The translations under genes and the position numbers were made by a program. The notes under the pieces were generated by a model. That model worked only from the letters and a program-made list of their open reading frames with translations. It ran no database searches and was not told the DNA's origin. A stretch of 11,491 bases of DNA from SAR324 cluster bacterium (GTDB lineage: Bacteria > SAR324 > JACQKK01), in contig JACZVE010000055.1 of assembly GCA_022572825.1 (NCBI GenBank), positions 1-11,491 of the forward strand, given 5' to 3'. How positions within the stretch are numbered: the stretch's first letter is position 1; every line of letters starts with the position of its first letter. Positions 1-5,913 of this stretch are shown here, one piece after another.

Positions 1-3
1 CTC

Positions 4-363
4 GTGAGCCCCCACCCTCCCGCCGGGCTTACCCCGGCTGTACTGCCGGCCGTGCTCGTGCCGGTGTTGGCCGCTTGTCGCGGCTCTCAGCCGGCGCCAA
101 CCGTCCTGCCGCGCGAGGGGGTGCCGCTGCGGCCATCGCGGGAAACCGTTGCGAACCCATCGCCGGGCGTGTACTTTCTCCACGAGGCGGAGTTCGGAGT
201 GGATCGATGTGCGCTCGTCGCCGTACGGGTCAGCGGGGGAACGACTCCACAGCCGCCGCCGGGAGACCCGCAGGCACGCGCCCGGGCCGTGCTCGATCTG
301 GCCGAGCAGGCGCGCTGGATGGGCCGCGCCATCGCTCCCATCCCCATGCCTGAGGCGCGATGA
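4..363 (+). CDS. putative small lipoprotein, function unknown
   Basis: I do not recognise this 119-aa protein. Starting at the GTG at position 4, residues 12-25 are hydrophobic and end in Leu-Ala-Ala-Cys, which reads as a lipobox with Cys25 as the lipidated residue, so export to the envelope is plausible. The rest is Pro/Arg/Ala-rich with no enzyme motif. Codons end mostly in G or C, as in the neighbouring genes, which supports real coding. The stop (361-363) overlaps the next start in an ATGA arrangement, the strongest sign that both are translated. The reading frame is still open at the window edge, so the true start may lie outside. The signal region has little positive charge with this start, which leaves the lipoprotein reading uncertain. 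Confidence 0.5.
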   Translation: MSPHPPAGLTPAVLPAVLVPVLAACRGSQPAPTVLPREGVPLRPSRETVANPSPGVYFLHEAEFGVDRCALVAVRVSGGTTPQPPPGDPQARARAVLDLAEQARWMGRAIAPIPMPEAR

Positions 364-608
364 AGCTTTCCCTCAAACTGGGCATTCCCCTGCTGGTGCT
401 CCTGCTGCTGGGCGTCGGAGCCACGGAGGGCACGGAGCGGGTCGCCCTGCTGATCCTGGCGATGGGCGTGGCGCTGTGGTGCGCGTTCAGCCTGCCTCAT
501 CCGAAGGCGGAGCAGGAGACGGACGAGCCCGCGCCGCCGGGCGCGCCGGAAGATCGCTCGCGCTCCCGCCAGTACCCGCCGGGCAACGGCAGCGGAAACG
601 CGGGCTAG
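360..608 (+). CDS. small membrane protein, function unknown
   Basis: This is an 82-aa protein of unknown function. Residues 6-20 and 27-45 are strongly hydrophobic and are probably two membrane segments joined by a short loop. The C-terminal 35 residues are hydrophilic, rich in Pro, Glu, Gly and Ser, and probably disordered. The ATG overlaps the upstream stop as ATGA, and GAGG sits about five bases before it inside the upstream gene, so translation is probably coupled. The gene ends convergently on the VWA gene, and both stop codons share the palindrome CTAG at 605-608. No family is recognised. It could support the upstream lipoprotein, but that rests only on adjacency. Confidence 0.6.
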   Translation: MKLSLKLGIPLLVLLLLGVGATEGTERVALLILAMGVALWCAFSLPHPKAEQETDEPAPPGAPEDRSRSRQYPPGNGSGNAG

Positions 609-1816
609 TCGGCGAGGGTCGTTGCGGGCAGCGGGCCGCTCTTGCGCCGCAGCACATCCATCGCCGCGCCGAGGCCGTCCAGCGTCAGGGGGTACATGCG
701 GCCCTCGAAGAGCGCGTGTATGAGGCGGATGGATTCGGTGAAGCGCCAGTCCTCCTCCGGTTCCGGGTTCAGCCATACCGAACGGGGAAAGGTCTCCCTG
801 AGCCGGGTGAGCCAGGCAAGCCCCGGCTCGTCGTTGAAGTGATCCACGCTGCCCCCCACCTGCAACAGCTCGTAGGGGCTCATGGCGGCGTCTCCCACGA
901 TGATCACCCGGTAGTCCCGGTTGAACTTGTGGAGGATTTCGAAGGTCTTGGTCTTGCCCTCCCAGCGGTGTTCGTCTTTCCACACCTGCTCGTAGATGCA
1001 GTTGTGGAAGTAGAACGTTTCCAGGTGCTTGAACTCGCCGCGGGCCGAGGAGAATAGCTGCTCGCAGTGCTTGACGTGGGGGGTCATGGAGCCCCCGATA
1101 TCGAAGAACAAAAGCACCTTGACGTTGTTGCGGCGTGCCGGGCGCATTTCCACGTCGACCATCACGCCGCGGCGCGCGGTCTCCTTGATGGTGCGGTCGA
1201 TGTCCAGCTCGTCGGGTACGCCCTCGCGGGTGAAGGTGCGCAGCCGCCTGAGCGCCATCTTGATGTTGCGGGTGTTCAGGGTGACGTTGCCGGCCAGGCT
1301 CTGGTAGTGTCGCTGCTCCCACACCTTGACGGCCCGGCCCCGGCGTTGGCCGGTCTCCCCGATGCGGATGCCCTCCGGGTTATAGCCGCCGCTGCCGTAC
1401 GGGCTCCTGCCGCCGGTGCCGATCCACTTGTCGCCGCCGTGATGCTCGCCCTCCTGTTCGGCGAGCCGCTCCCGGAAGGTGCGCAGTATCTCCTCCCAGC
1501 CGCCCAGGGCCTGGATCTCCTCCAGCTCTTCCGGGGTAAACATTCGCTCCAGGTTGGCCTTCAGCCACTCCTCGGGTATGTCCAGGGCGGTCAGGGCGAT
1601 GAACTTCTCCGCGCCGCGGAAAAAATGGGCGAAGGCCTTGTCGAACGGATCGAAGAAGCGCTCGTCCTTGACCAGGGTGGAGCGCGCCAGGTAGTAGAAC
1701 TGGTCCACGTCCGGCTCGATCACGCGCGCCTGCATGGCCGCAAGGAAGCCCAGAAACTCCTTGGTCGACACCGGCACCCCGGCTTCGCGCAGCAGGTAGA
1801 AGAAATCGACGAACAT
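605..1816 (-). CDS. VWA-domain protein, CoxE-like, partner of MoxR ATPase
   Basis: This 403-aa protein has an N-terminal helical region (about 1-110), a charged Gly-rich linker (about 120-165), and a C-terminal von Willebrand factor A domain (about 228-385). The metal-site (MIDAS) motif reads Asp-Ile-Gly-Gly-Ser-Met at 239-244. The first serine of the usual DxSxS is therefore glycine, while the Asp and last Ser remain. A later conserved Asp lies in the Val-Gly-Asp-Ala stretch near residue 309. Such proteins are encoded beside MoxR ATPases and are thought to present client proteins to the ATPase for remodelling or metal-cofactor insertion. The client here is unknown. The ATG at 1816 was chosen because the family homology begins with Met-Phe-Val-Asp and GGGAG lies 10 bases upstream. 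An in-frame TTG at 1858 would add 14 unlikely residues. It follows the ATPase gene by 51 bp and is probably co-transcribed. Confidence 0.9.
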   Translation of the reverse strand: MFVDFFYLLREAGVPVSTKEFLGFLAAMQARVIEPDVDQFYYLARSTLVKDERFFDPFDKAFAHFFRGAEKFIALTALDIPEEWLKANLERMFTPEELEEIQALGGWEEILRTFRERLAEQEGEHHGGDKWIGTGGRSPYGSGGYNPEGIRIGETGQRRGRAVKVWEQRHYQSLAGNVTLNTRNIKMALRRLRTFTREGVPDELDIDRTIKETARRGVMVDVEMRPARRNNVKVLLFFDIGGSMTPHVKHCEQLFSSARGEFKHLETFYFHNCIYEQVWKDEHRWEGKTKTFEILHKFNRDYRVIIVGDAAMSPYELLQVGGSVDHFNDEPGLAWLTRLRETFPRSVWLNPEPEEDWRFTESIRLIHALFEGRMYPLTLDGLGAAMDVLRRKSGPLPATTLAD

Positions 1817-1867
1817 GGGTGCAATGCTCCCGATGGGCGATAACCCGATGGACGGCAACCCGCTTGC

Positions 1868-2716
1868 CTACATGCGGCGCTGCATGAAGCGCAGCCGCTC
1901 GAAGGCATGGACGTCCTGCTCGTTTTTCAGCATGGCGCCATACATCGGTGGCAGTTCCTTGGACAGGTCCAAATTGGCCAGGTAGTCGGCGGGGATGTTT
2001 TCCACCATCAGCAGCTTGATCCAATCGATGAGCTCGCTGGTCGAGGGCTTCTTCTTCAGCCCCTGTACCTCGCGAAACTGGAAGAAGACCTCCAGCGCTT
2101 CCTTGAGCAGGCTCTCGTGCAAATCCGGGTGATGCACCTGCACGATCCGCTTCATGGTCTCCTTGTCCGGAAAGCGGATGTAATGGAAGAAGCAGCGCCG
2201 CAGGAAGGCGTCCGGCAGATCCTTCTCGTTATTGCTGGTGATGATGATGATGGGCCGCTGCCTGGCGCGCACCGTCTCCTTGGTCTCGTAGACGTAGAAC
2301 TCCATGCGGTCCAGTTCCAGCAGCAGATCGTTGGGGAACTCGATGTCCGCCTTGTCGACCTCGTCGATCAGCGTCACCGTGGGCGCGTCCGCGGTAAACG
2401 CCTCCCACAGCTTGCCCGGAATGATGTAGTTGCCGATGTCGCGCACGCGGTCGTCGCCTAGCTGGCTGTCCCGTAGCCTGGACACCGCGTCGTATTCGTA
2501 CAGGCCCTGCTGCGCGGTGGAGGTGGACTTGATGTGCCAGGTGATGAGGTTCAGCTCCAGCGCCTTTGCCACCTCATGGGCGAGCATGGTCTTTCCCGTA
2601 CCGGGCTCGCCCTTCACCAGCAGGGGACGCTCCAGGACGATGGCCGCGTTGACCGCCACCTGCAGATCCTTGGTGGCGATGTATTGATCCGTACCCTCAA
2701 ATCGCTTGTCGATCAT
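1868..2716 (-). CDS. MoxR-family AAA+ ATPase
   Basis: This 282-aa ATPase carries Walker A GEPGTGKT at 36-43, Walker B Leu-Ile-Asp-Glu at 116-119, a sensor-1 Thr-Ser-Asn-Asn at 160-163 and arginine-finger candidates Arg173-Arg174. The length and the motifs directly after Walker A (Lys-Ser-Thr-Ser-Thr-Ala-Gln-Gln-Gly-Leu-Tyr-Glu-Tyr) match the compact MoxR ATPases that pair with a VWA gene. I think the closest subgroup is the PA2707 type of Pseudomonas, but this is from memory. Known relatives (CbbQ, NorQ, RavA) form hexamers that remodel enzymes with help from a VWA partner, here the next gene. The frame is open back to 2854, but the ATG at 2716 fits the family start; the extra 46 residues are Arg/Ser-rich and unlike the family. 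The ribosome site is weak (AGG about 13 bases upstream). Confidence 0.92.
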   Translation of the reverse strand: MIDKRFEGTDQYIATKDLQVAVNAAIVLERPLLVKGEPGTGKTMLAHEVAKALELNLITWHIKSTSTAQQGLYEYDAVSRLRDSQLGDDRVRDIGNYIIPGKLWEAFTADAPTVTLIDEVDKADIEFPNDLLLELDRMEFYVYETKETVRARQRPIIIITSNNEKDLPDAFLRRCFFHYIRFPDKETMKRIVQVHHPDLHESLLKEALEVFFQFREVQGLKKKPSTSELIDWIKLLMVENIPADYLANLDLSKELPPMYGAMLKNEQDVHAFERLRFMQRRM

Positions 2717-3017
2717 GGCCTGAAGTTTACCTGCCTGGCTGAGTGAGCGCTGTGAGCTGCGCGACAACGCACGCCGAAACCGTGCGAAACGCACCTGTGT
2801 AGCATGAAGGCCGCATGCGGGCAAGGAAGCCGGCCCTCCCAAATCCACCGTCAAGCTTCTGGAAGGTGTGGGAAGGGAGGATGAAACGGCCGCGTTGGGG
2901 GTGTATCTGGTTCAGGAGGTCCGGGAAGGATGCGTTTCGGGGTATTTTTATCGTCGAGGTGCCTTTTGCCGCGGCAAAAAGTCCGACCGAGGGCGCACTT
3001 CCATCCCAACCCCGGGG
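2717..3017. other. non-coding gap between the ATPase operon and the IS
   Basis: No convincing gene is seen on either strand. The stretch must hold the promoter of the leftward ATPase/VWA operon. A weak candidate on the minus strand is TTGCCC (2819-2824) and TACACA (2796-2801) with a 17-bp spacer, but it matches the consensus at only 4 and 3 of 6 positions. A short palindrome reading CTTTTGCCGCGGCAAAAAG lies at 2963-2981 and could be a hairpin or an operator. It is not clearly a terminator, because only a short run of A follows or precedes it. A partial inverted resemblance to the IS upstream end is seen near 2881-2898. Confidence 0.5.
2963..2981. other. 19-bp near-perfect palindrome
   Basis: The sequence reads CTTTTGCCGCGGCAAAAAG. 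The arms TTTTGCC and GGCAAAA pair perfectly around a central GC-rich dinucleotide. It sits about 80 bp beyond the transposase stop on the transposase strand, where it would have a T run on its 3' side. A short stem with U-rich flank could weakly terminate the transposase transcript, or it may be a regulator site for the leftward ATPase operon. The sequence alone does not decide between these. Confidence 0.45.
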
Positions 3018-3052
3018 CGAGGTTTCATGGATGCGCTTTGTTTTCGGTGTGG
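3018..3052 (+). repeat. left copy of imperfect direct repeat flanking the transposase
   Basis: It begins with CGAGGTTTC (3018-3026) and ends with TTTGTTTTCGGTGTGG (3037-3052), just beyond the transposase stop. The right copy (4656-4683) has the identical first block and a related last block matching at 12 of 16 positions, with a gap between blocks of 10 bases here and 3 there. CCAAC also precedes both copies, with an extra 7-8 bases here. The copies are in direct, not inverted, orientation. Confidence 0.45.
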
Positions 3053-3059
3053 TCATCGC

Positions 3060-4586
3060 TCAGGCGGGAGGCGCCTGCGCCAGGGCGAGGATGGTTCGGC
3101 GGGCGTCGAGCAGCACGTCGAAAGAGGGATGGTTCCCCGGAAGGCGGATCAGCAGTCCGCGGGCATGGTGGATCACGCGGCCCGGCAGGTGGATCAGTGC
3201 GAAACGGATCGCTTTCAGGCGCTTGGTTTTCCAGTCCCCGCCCAGCACAAGGCGTTTCATGGCCGAGTGCAGATTGAAGCTCAGGATCATGATGGCCCAC
3301 CAGGCGGCGTTCGCCCCGAAGTTCCACGAAGGGAGCTGTCCCCCGGCCAGATCCTCCTTCATCACCGCGTGAGCCTCCTCCGCTTTGCCGCAGCGCTCGC
3401 GATGCCACCGGATCAGCTCTTCGCCCGGCAGATCGCGGTTGGTGACCAGGCCGAACAGCTTGTAGCGCTGCTTATCACCGAAGTCCATGGTGGGAAAGGG
3501 TAGACACGCTTGCTCTTCCACGCCGGGCAATTCCAGTTGGGCCAGCGGCTCGCGGATGGCGAGAAAGCGGTAGGCCGGGCCGTTCTTGCTGTGGCCGACC
3601 CAGTTAGGCACGTAGCAGACCTCCGCCCACTGCTGGCCGGTATCGAGCCGCTCGCCGTTCACGTCCCGCGGGAGCGGGTGCCAATCCTTCGCGGCCAATT
3701 CGGCCACCGCCGCCTTGAACGCGGCGGTGACCTCGGCGGCAACGGCGAACTCGATCACCCCGAAACGCCCGCTCTTTCCTTCAGCGCAGAATTTGAGCAA
3801 TTCCTGCTGGTAGCCGGCGCTGTCCTCGCGCAGGTAGACCTTCCTCACGCCCGGCGGCAGCGAAGCGAGGGCCTCTTGCAGAAGAGGCAGTTGGCGATAC
3901 TCGGCCGGCACGTTGCCGTCGCGGAACTCCGAGTGCACGACGAGCCCCTGCTCGGCCCAATAGACGTTTTGCGGCTGGTAGGCCTTGAACTTCTTGTAAC
4001 AATAGAGCGCCTTCGACTTGTGGGTCTCCACCAGGGTGGCGTCGATGTCCAGGGTGGCGACCCGCTTGGGTGCGTGGCTCTGCATGAAGGCCACCGCCTC
4101 GGCATTCACGCGCCGCAACCCCAGCAAGTGTTCGCCTGCGGACGGGACGAACGCCTTGCCCCGCTCGCGCCTCTGTTCCTCTCCCTCGTCGTGAAACGCC
4201 TCGAGGTAACGGAACGCCGCCGAGGGCGAGGGTACCGCCCGCTTGCGTTGCTTGCGCCACCGGCGCGCGAGCGCCTTTCGCTCGGGGCCACGGAGCCCCC
4301 GCAGGGCCACCCGGCGCAGCACCACCGCAAACCCATCGTCCGCCTCCAAGATGGCCAGATCGTCCACGCAGTCGCCGCCGGCCAAGTTGAGCAGCACCAG
4401 GGCGGAGACGACCTGGGCGTCTGTCCAGCCCTGTGTCGGGCGAACCCGCACATGCCTTCCGATCGACCGGCTTAGCCCCATTGCCGCGAACAAGTCCAGG
4501 TAGACCGGCAACCCCGCCAGGGCCGTCATCCCCCCAGCTCTTTCCTCTCCTTCATACTGGAACCCAAGCACTCCCTGTGCAATCAT
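3060..4586 (-). CDS. IS1380-family DDE transposase
   Basis: This 508-aa protein is full length for the family and has no frameshift or internal stop. The N-terminal part (about 20-85) has the typical Met-Thr-Ala-Leu-Ala-Gly-Leu-Pro and Gln-Gly-Trp-Thr-Asp stretches followed by Leu-Asn-Leu-Ala-Gly-Gly. Catalytic acidic candidates are Asp180/Asp182 in Thr-Leu-Asp-Ile-Asp-Ala-Thr, Asp255 in Leu-Arg-Glu-Asp-Ser-Ala-Gly-Tyr, and Glu397 in Arg-Trp-His-Arg-Glu-Arg. The ATG at 4586 is preferred because GAGG lies seven bases before it. A TTG at 4655 in the same frame would run through the leader hairpin and add 23 residues without family support. Expression is probably restrained by the leader structure annotated at 4594-4660. 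With all motifs intact, the element may still be mobile. Confidence 0.95.
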   Translation of the reverse strand: MIAQGVLGFQYEGEERAGGMTALAGLPVYLDLFAAMGLSRSIGRHVRVRPTQGWTDAQVVSALVLLNLAGGDCVDDLAILEADDGFAVVLRRVALRGLRGPERKALARRWRKQRKRAVPSPSAAFRYLEAFHDEGEEQRRERGKAFVPSAGEHLLGLRRVNAEAVAFMQSHAPKRVATLDIDATLVETHKSKALYCYKKFKAYQPQNVYWAEQGLVVHSEFRDGNVPAEYRQLPLLQEALASLPPGVRKVYLREDSAGYQQELLKFCAEGKSGRFGVIEFAVAAEVTAAFKAAVAELAAKDWHPLPRDVNGERLDTGQQWAEVCYVPNWVGHSKNGPAYRFLAIREPLAQLELPGVEEQACLPFPTMDFGDKQRYKLFGLVTNRDLPGEELIRWHRERCGKAEEAHAVMKEDLAGGQLPSWNFGANAAWWAIMILSFNLHSAMKRLVLGGDWKTKRLKAIRFALIHLPGRVIHHARGLLIRLPGNHPSFDVLLDARRTILALAQAPPA

Positions 4587-4593
4587 GGCTTCA

Positions 4594-4660
4594 CCTCGTT
4601 GGTGATAGGTCTCGTCCAACAAACCTATCCTATCTGCCTGAAAACTCAGGGCCAACGAGG
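4594..4660 (-). promoter_or_regulatory. transposase leader structure that can hide the ribosome site
   Basis: On the minus strand, CCTCGTTGG (4660-4652) is the perfect complement of CCAACGAGG (4602-4594), and the last four bases of the 3' arm, GAGG, are the transposase Shine-Dalgarno sequence. Nested inside, GATAGGT (4629-4623) pairs perfectly with ACCTATC (4610-4604) around a 12-base loop. A third small hairpin (4650-4637, 5-bp stem) sits in the 5' side. Together these give 21 paired positions, with one unpaired base on the 3' side between the two long stems. RNA entering from upstream would contain all arms and block translation. The fold is read by eye; no folding energy was computed. Confidence 0.7.
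4627..4655 (-). promoter_or_regulatory. candidate transposase promoter
   Basis: On the minus strand, TTGGCC (4655-4650) and TAGGAT (4632-4627) are separated by exactly 17 bp. Each matches the sigma-70 consensus at four of six positions, so this is a weak promoter, as is usual for transposases. Transcription would start near 4619-4621. Such RNA would lack the 9-bp and 7-bp 5' arms of the leader structure, leaving the ribosome site open. The -35 and -10 elements overlap those same arms. Confidence 0.4.
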
Positions 4661-4683
4661 TTTCTCATTTATTTTGATTGTGG
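4656..4683 (+). repeat. right copy of imperfect direct repeat flanking the transposase
   Basis: CGAGGTTTC (4656-4664) followed by TTTATTTTGATTGTGG (4668-4683). This is an AT-rich island in otherwise GC-rich DNA and marks the boundary between the IS leader and the transporter gene. It matches the left copy at 3018-3052. The first block overlaps the outer 5' arm of the leader structure, so it belongs to the IS end region rather than being a simple target duplication. Confidence 0.45.
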
Positions 4684-4689
4684 ATTAAG

Positions 4690-5583
4690 GTGGCTGCCCG
4701 TCGGCACCCCGCGTCGCGCCTCACTTACGGATATTGGTCAGGGCTGTCCGCACTGCATACCGCTGTATTGCTATTCGGGCTGGCGGGCCTGTTCGGCAAG
4801 TGGATCACGGCCCCTCCCATCCTGATCGTCTTCGGCCGCGTCATTGTGGCCACCTGCGCTTTCGCCGTCCTGTTTTGGTTCCGTCCGCGGCAGGGCCCGC
4901 GGCCGGCGCGGGGCGAGCGCTGGTGGCTGCTGGCGTGCGGCGCCCTATTGGCCTTTCACTGGGTTGCATTCTTTCAGTCGATCCAGCTTTCCACGGTCGC
5001 GGTGGGTCTGCTGGCCTATTCGACAGCACCGGTGTTCGTGGTGATGCTGGAACCCCTCTCGTTCCGGGAGCCGCTTTCCTACCGCGCGCTGCTCTGCGCC
5101 GCGCTGACGGTCGCCGGCGTGGCGCTGATCGTTCCCCGCTGGGAAGCAGGCGATGCTCTCGCCCGCGGTGTCGGCTGGGGTGTGCTGGCGGGCCTCAGCT
5201 TCGCCGTGCTGTCCCTGCTCAATCGGCGGTTGGTACGGCGTCTTTCCAGCATCCAGGTGGCCTTCTACCAGGATGCCGCGGCGCTCATCGTGCTGGCGCC
5301 GCTGCTGCCCTGGGCCTGGCAGCCCCTCGGCGCGGGCGAGCTGGCGCTGCTGGCCGTGCTCGGCATCTTCTGCACCGCGCTCGCACACACGTTGTTTATC
5401 CAGGCCATGACGGTCATCAAGGCCCGGATGGCCAGCATCACGAGCGCCCTGGAGCCGGTCTATGGGATCGCGCTGGCTTGGCTGCTGCTGGATGAAGCGC
5501 CCGCGGCGCGGACGCTGCTGGGCGGCGCGCTGATTCTCTCAGCCGTGCTCTGGGCAACGGAGCGGCCGCCGTCCCAACCCTGA
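4690..5583 (+). CDS. EamA/DMT-superfamily inner-membrane transporter
   Basis: This roughly 297-aa, very hydrophobic protein has about ten membrane segments arranged as two EamA repeats, about 18-142 and 157-290. The first repeat has the typical Leu-Leu-Phe-Gly-Leu-Ala-Gly-Leu-Phe-Gly-Lys start and a Tyr-Ser-Thr-Ala-Pro-Val segment. The second ends with Ser-Ala-Leu-Glu-Pro-Val-Tyr-Gly-Ile, the conserved helix of drug/metabolite exporters. Relatives export amino acids, metabolites or toxic compounds; the substrate cannot be read here. The start is uncertain. GTG at 4690 has a weak GGA upstream, while TTG at 4678 follows an in-frame TGA directly and has no ribosome site. The gene begins about 25 bp from the IS end, so its native promoter may have been displaced by the insertion. 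Confidence 0.9.
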   Translation: MAARRHPASRLTYGYWSGLSALHTAVLLFGLAGLFGKWITAPPILIVFGRVIVATCAFAVLFWFRPRQGPRPARGERWWLLACGALLAFHWVAFFQSIQLSTVAVGLLAYSTAPVFVVMLEPLSFREPLSYRALLCAALTVAGVALIVPRWEAGDALARGVGWGVLAGLSFAVLSLLNRRLVRRLSSIQVAFYQDAAALIVLAPLLPWAWQPLGAGELALLAVLGIFCTALAHTLFIQAMTVIKARMASITSALEPVYGIALAWLLLDEAPAARTLLGGALILSAVLWATERPPSQP

Positions 5584-5755
5584 CCCCCTTCGGTGCGCAC
5601 CCCTTAGCTGGGGCCTCCGGCGGCTCGGGGCAGCACACAGGCGGCCTTCGCTCCAGGCCTTGCCCGGCGCGGGGCCTGCCGCTTGCATATCGTCCATGAT
5701 AACAGTCGATTGCAGGGAGATTCGGCGGGAGCTACCGGAAGCGCGGCAACAGGCG
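5584..5755. other. non-coding stretch after the transporter gene
   Basis: No gene is seen. A GC-rich inverted pair, CAGGCC (5654-5659) with GGCCTG (5673-5678), extended on the outside by GCGGC (5641-5645) with GCCGC (5678-5682), could form a hairpin downstream of the transporter. No T run follows, so a classical terminator is not supported. A 10-bp palindrome GGTGCGCACC lies at 5591-5600. Confidence 0.4.
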
Positions 5756-5783
5756 TTCACAGGCGGTCCTTTTTGTGCATAAA
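5756..5783 (+). promoter_or_regulatory. candidate promoter of the SPOR-domain gene
   Basis: TTCACA (5756-5761) matches the -35 consensus at five of six positions, and CATAAA (5778-5783) matches the -10 at four of six, with a 16-bp spacer. TG lies just before the -10. This is one of the few AT-rich spots in the gap. A start near 5790 would place all six 14-bp repeats in a leader of about 124 nt. Confidence 0.4.
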
Positions 5784-5791
5784 TTGAGGCG

Positions 5792-5875
5792 GGCGTAGTT
5801 TCAACGGCGTAGATTTAATGGCGTAGTTTCAACGGCACAGATTCAACGGCACAGGATCGGCGGCGCAGCATTTTA
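5792..5875 (+). repeat. six 14-bp tandem repeats in the probable leader of the SPOR gene
   Basis: Six contiguous 14-base units lie at 5792-5805, 5806-5819, 5820-5833, 5834-5847, 5848-5861 and 5862-5875. Units 1 and 3 are identical (GGCGTAGTTTCAAC). Every unit starts GGC and has AG at positions 6-7, and the units become more divergent toward the gene. The period is not a multiple of three, and the array ends 38 bp before the ATG at 5914. It is too short and too regular in period to be a CRISPR. Candidate roles are a multi-site binding array for a DNA- or RNA-binding regulator, or a slippage-prone leader. Confidence 0.8.
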
Positions 5876-5913
5876 CCAGGCGCACCAGACCCGTTCACAT
5901 CCCCACAGGCACG

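Larger units (their letters stand above)
3018..4664 (-). mobile_element. IS1380-family insertion sequence, complete-looking
   Basis: A single intact IS1380-type transposase gene with short flanks defines the element. The limits given are those of a perfect 9-bp direct repeat, CGAGGTTTC, at 3018-3026 and 4656-4664. They give about 1.65 kb, the usual size for this family. The ends are not proven. IS1380 elements normally have inverted ends of about 15 bp and 4-5 bp target duplications, and I could not find a clean inverted pair. The best inverted resemblance pairs CCTCGTTGG (minus strand, from 4660) with CCGCGTTGG (plus strand, from 2890), which would enlarge the element to about 1.77 kb. The IS separates two divergent chromosomal genes and does not visibly break either. 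Confidence 0.75.

Noticed and set aside
87..1322. 411-residue open frame on the minus strand
   Set aside because: It overlaps the VWA gene in another frame and the two small plus-strand genes; the product is Arg/Pro/Gly-rich with no family features, as expected for a shadow frame in GC-rich DNA.
2727..3056. 109-residue minus-strand open frame between the transposase and the ATPase gene
   Set aside because: No ribosome site, no family resemblance, and it overlaps both the IS end region and the ATPase promoter region.
3510..4475. 321-residue open frame antisense to the transposase
   Set aside because: The transposase reads without interruption on the minus strand with all family motifs; the antisense product is His/Gln/Leu-rich noise.
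2842..4686. Inverted match AATCCAC-nn-TCAA at 2842-2854 and 4674-4686 as possible IS ends
   Set aside because: Eleven of 13 positions match, but no target duplication flanks it, and the implied 1.85 kb is long for this element; a match of this size is plausible by chance.
5641..5682. GC-rich hairpin as a terminator of the transporter gene
   Set aside because: No T run follows on the plus strand, so intrinsic termination is not supported.
5792..5875. Tandem repeats as a CRISPR array
   Set aside because: Units are 14 bp and contiguous with no spacers, and there are no cas genes.
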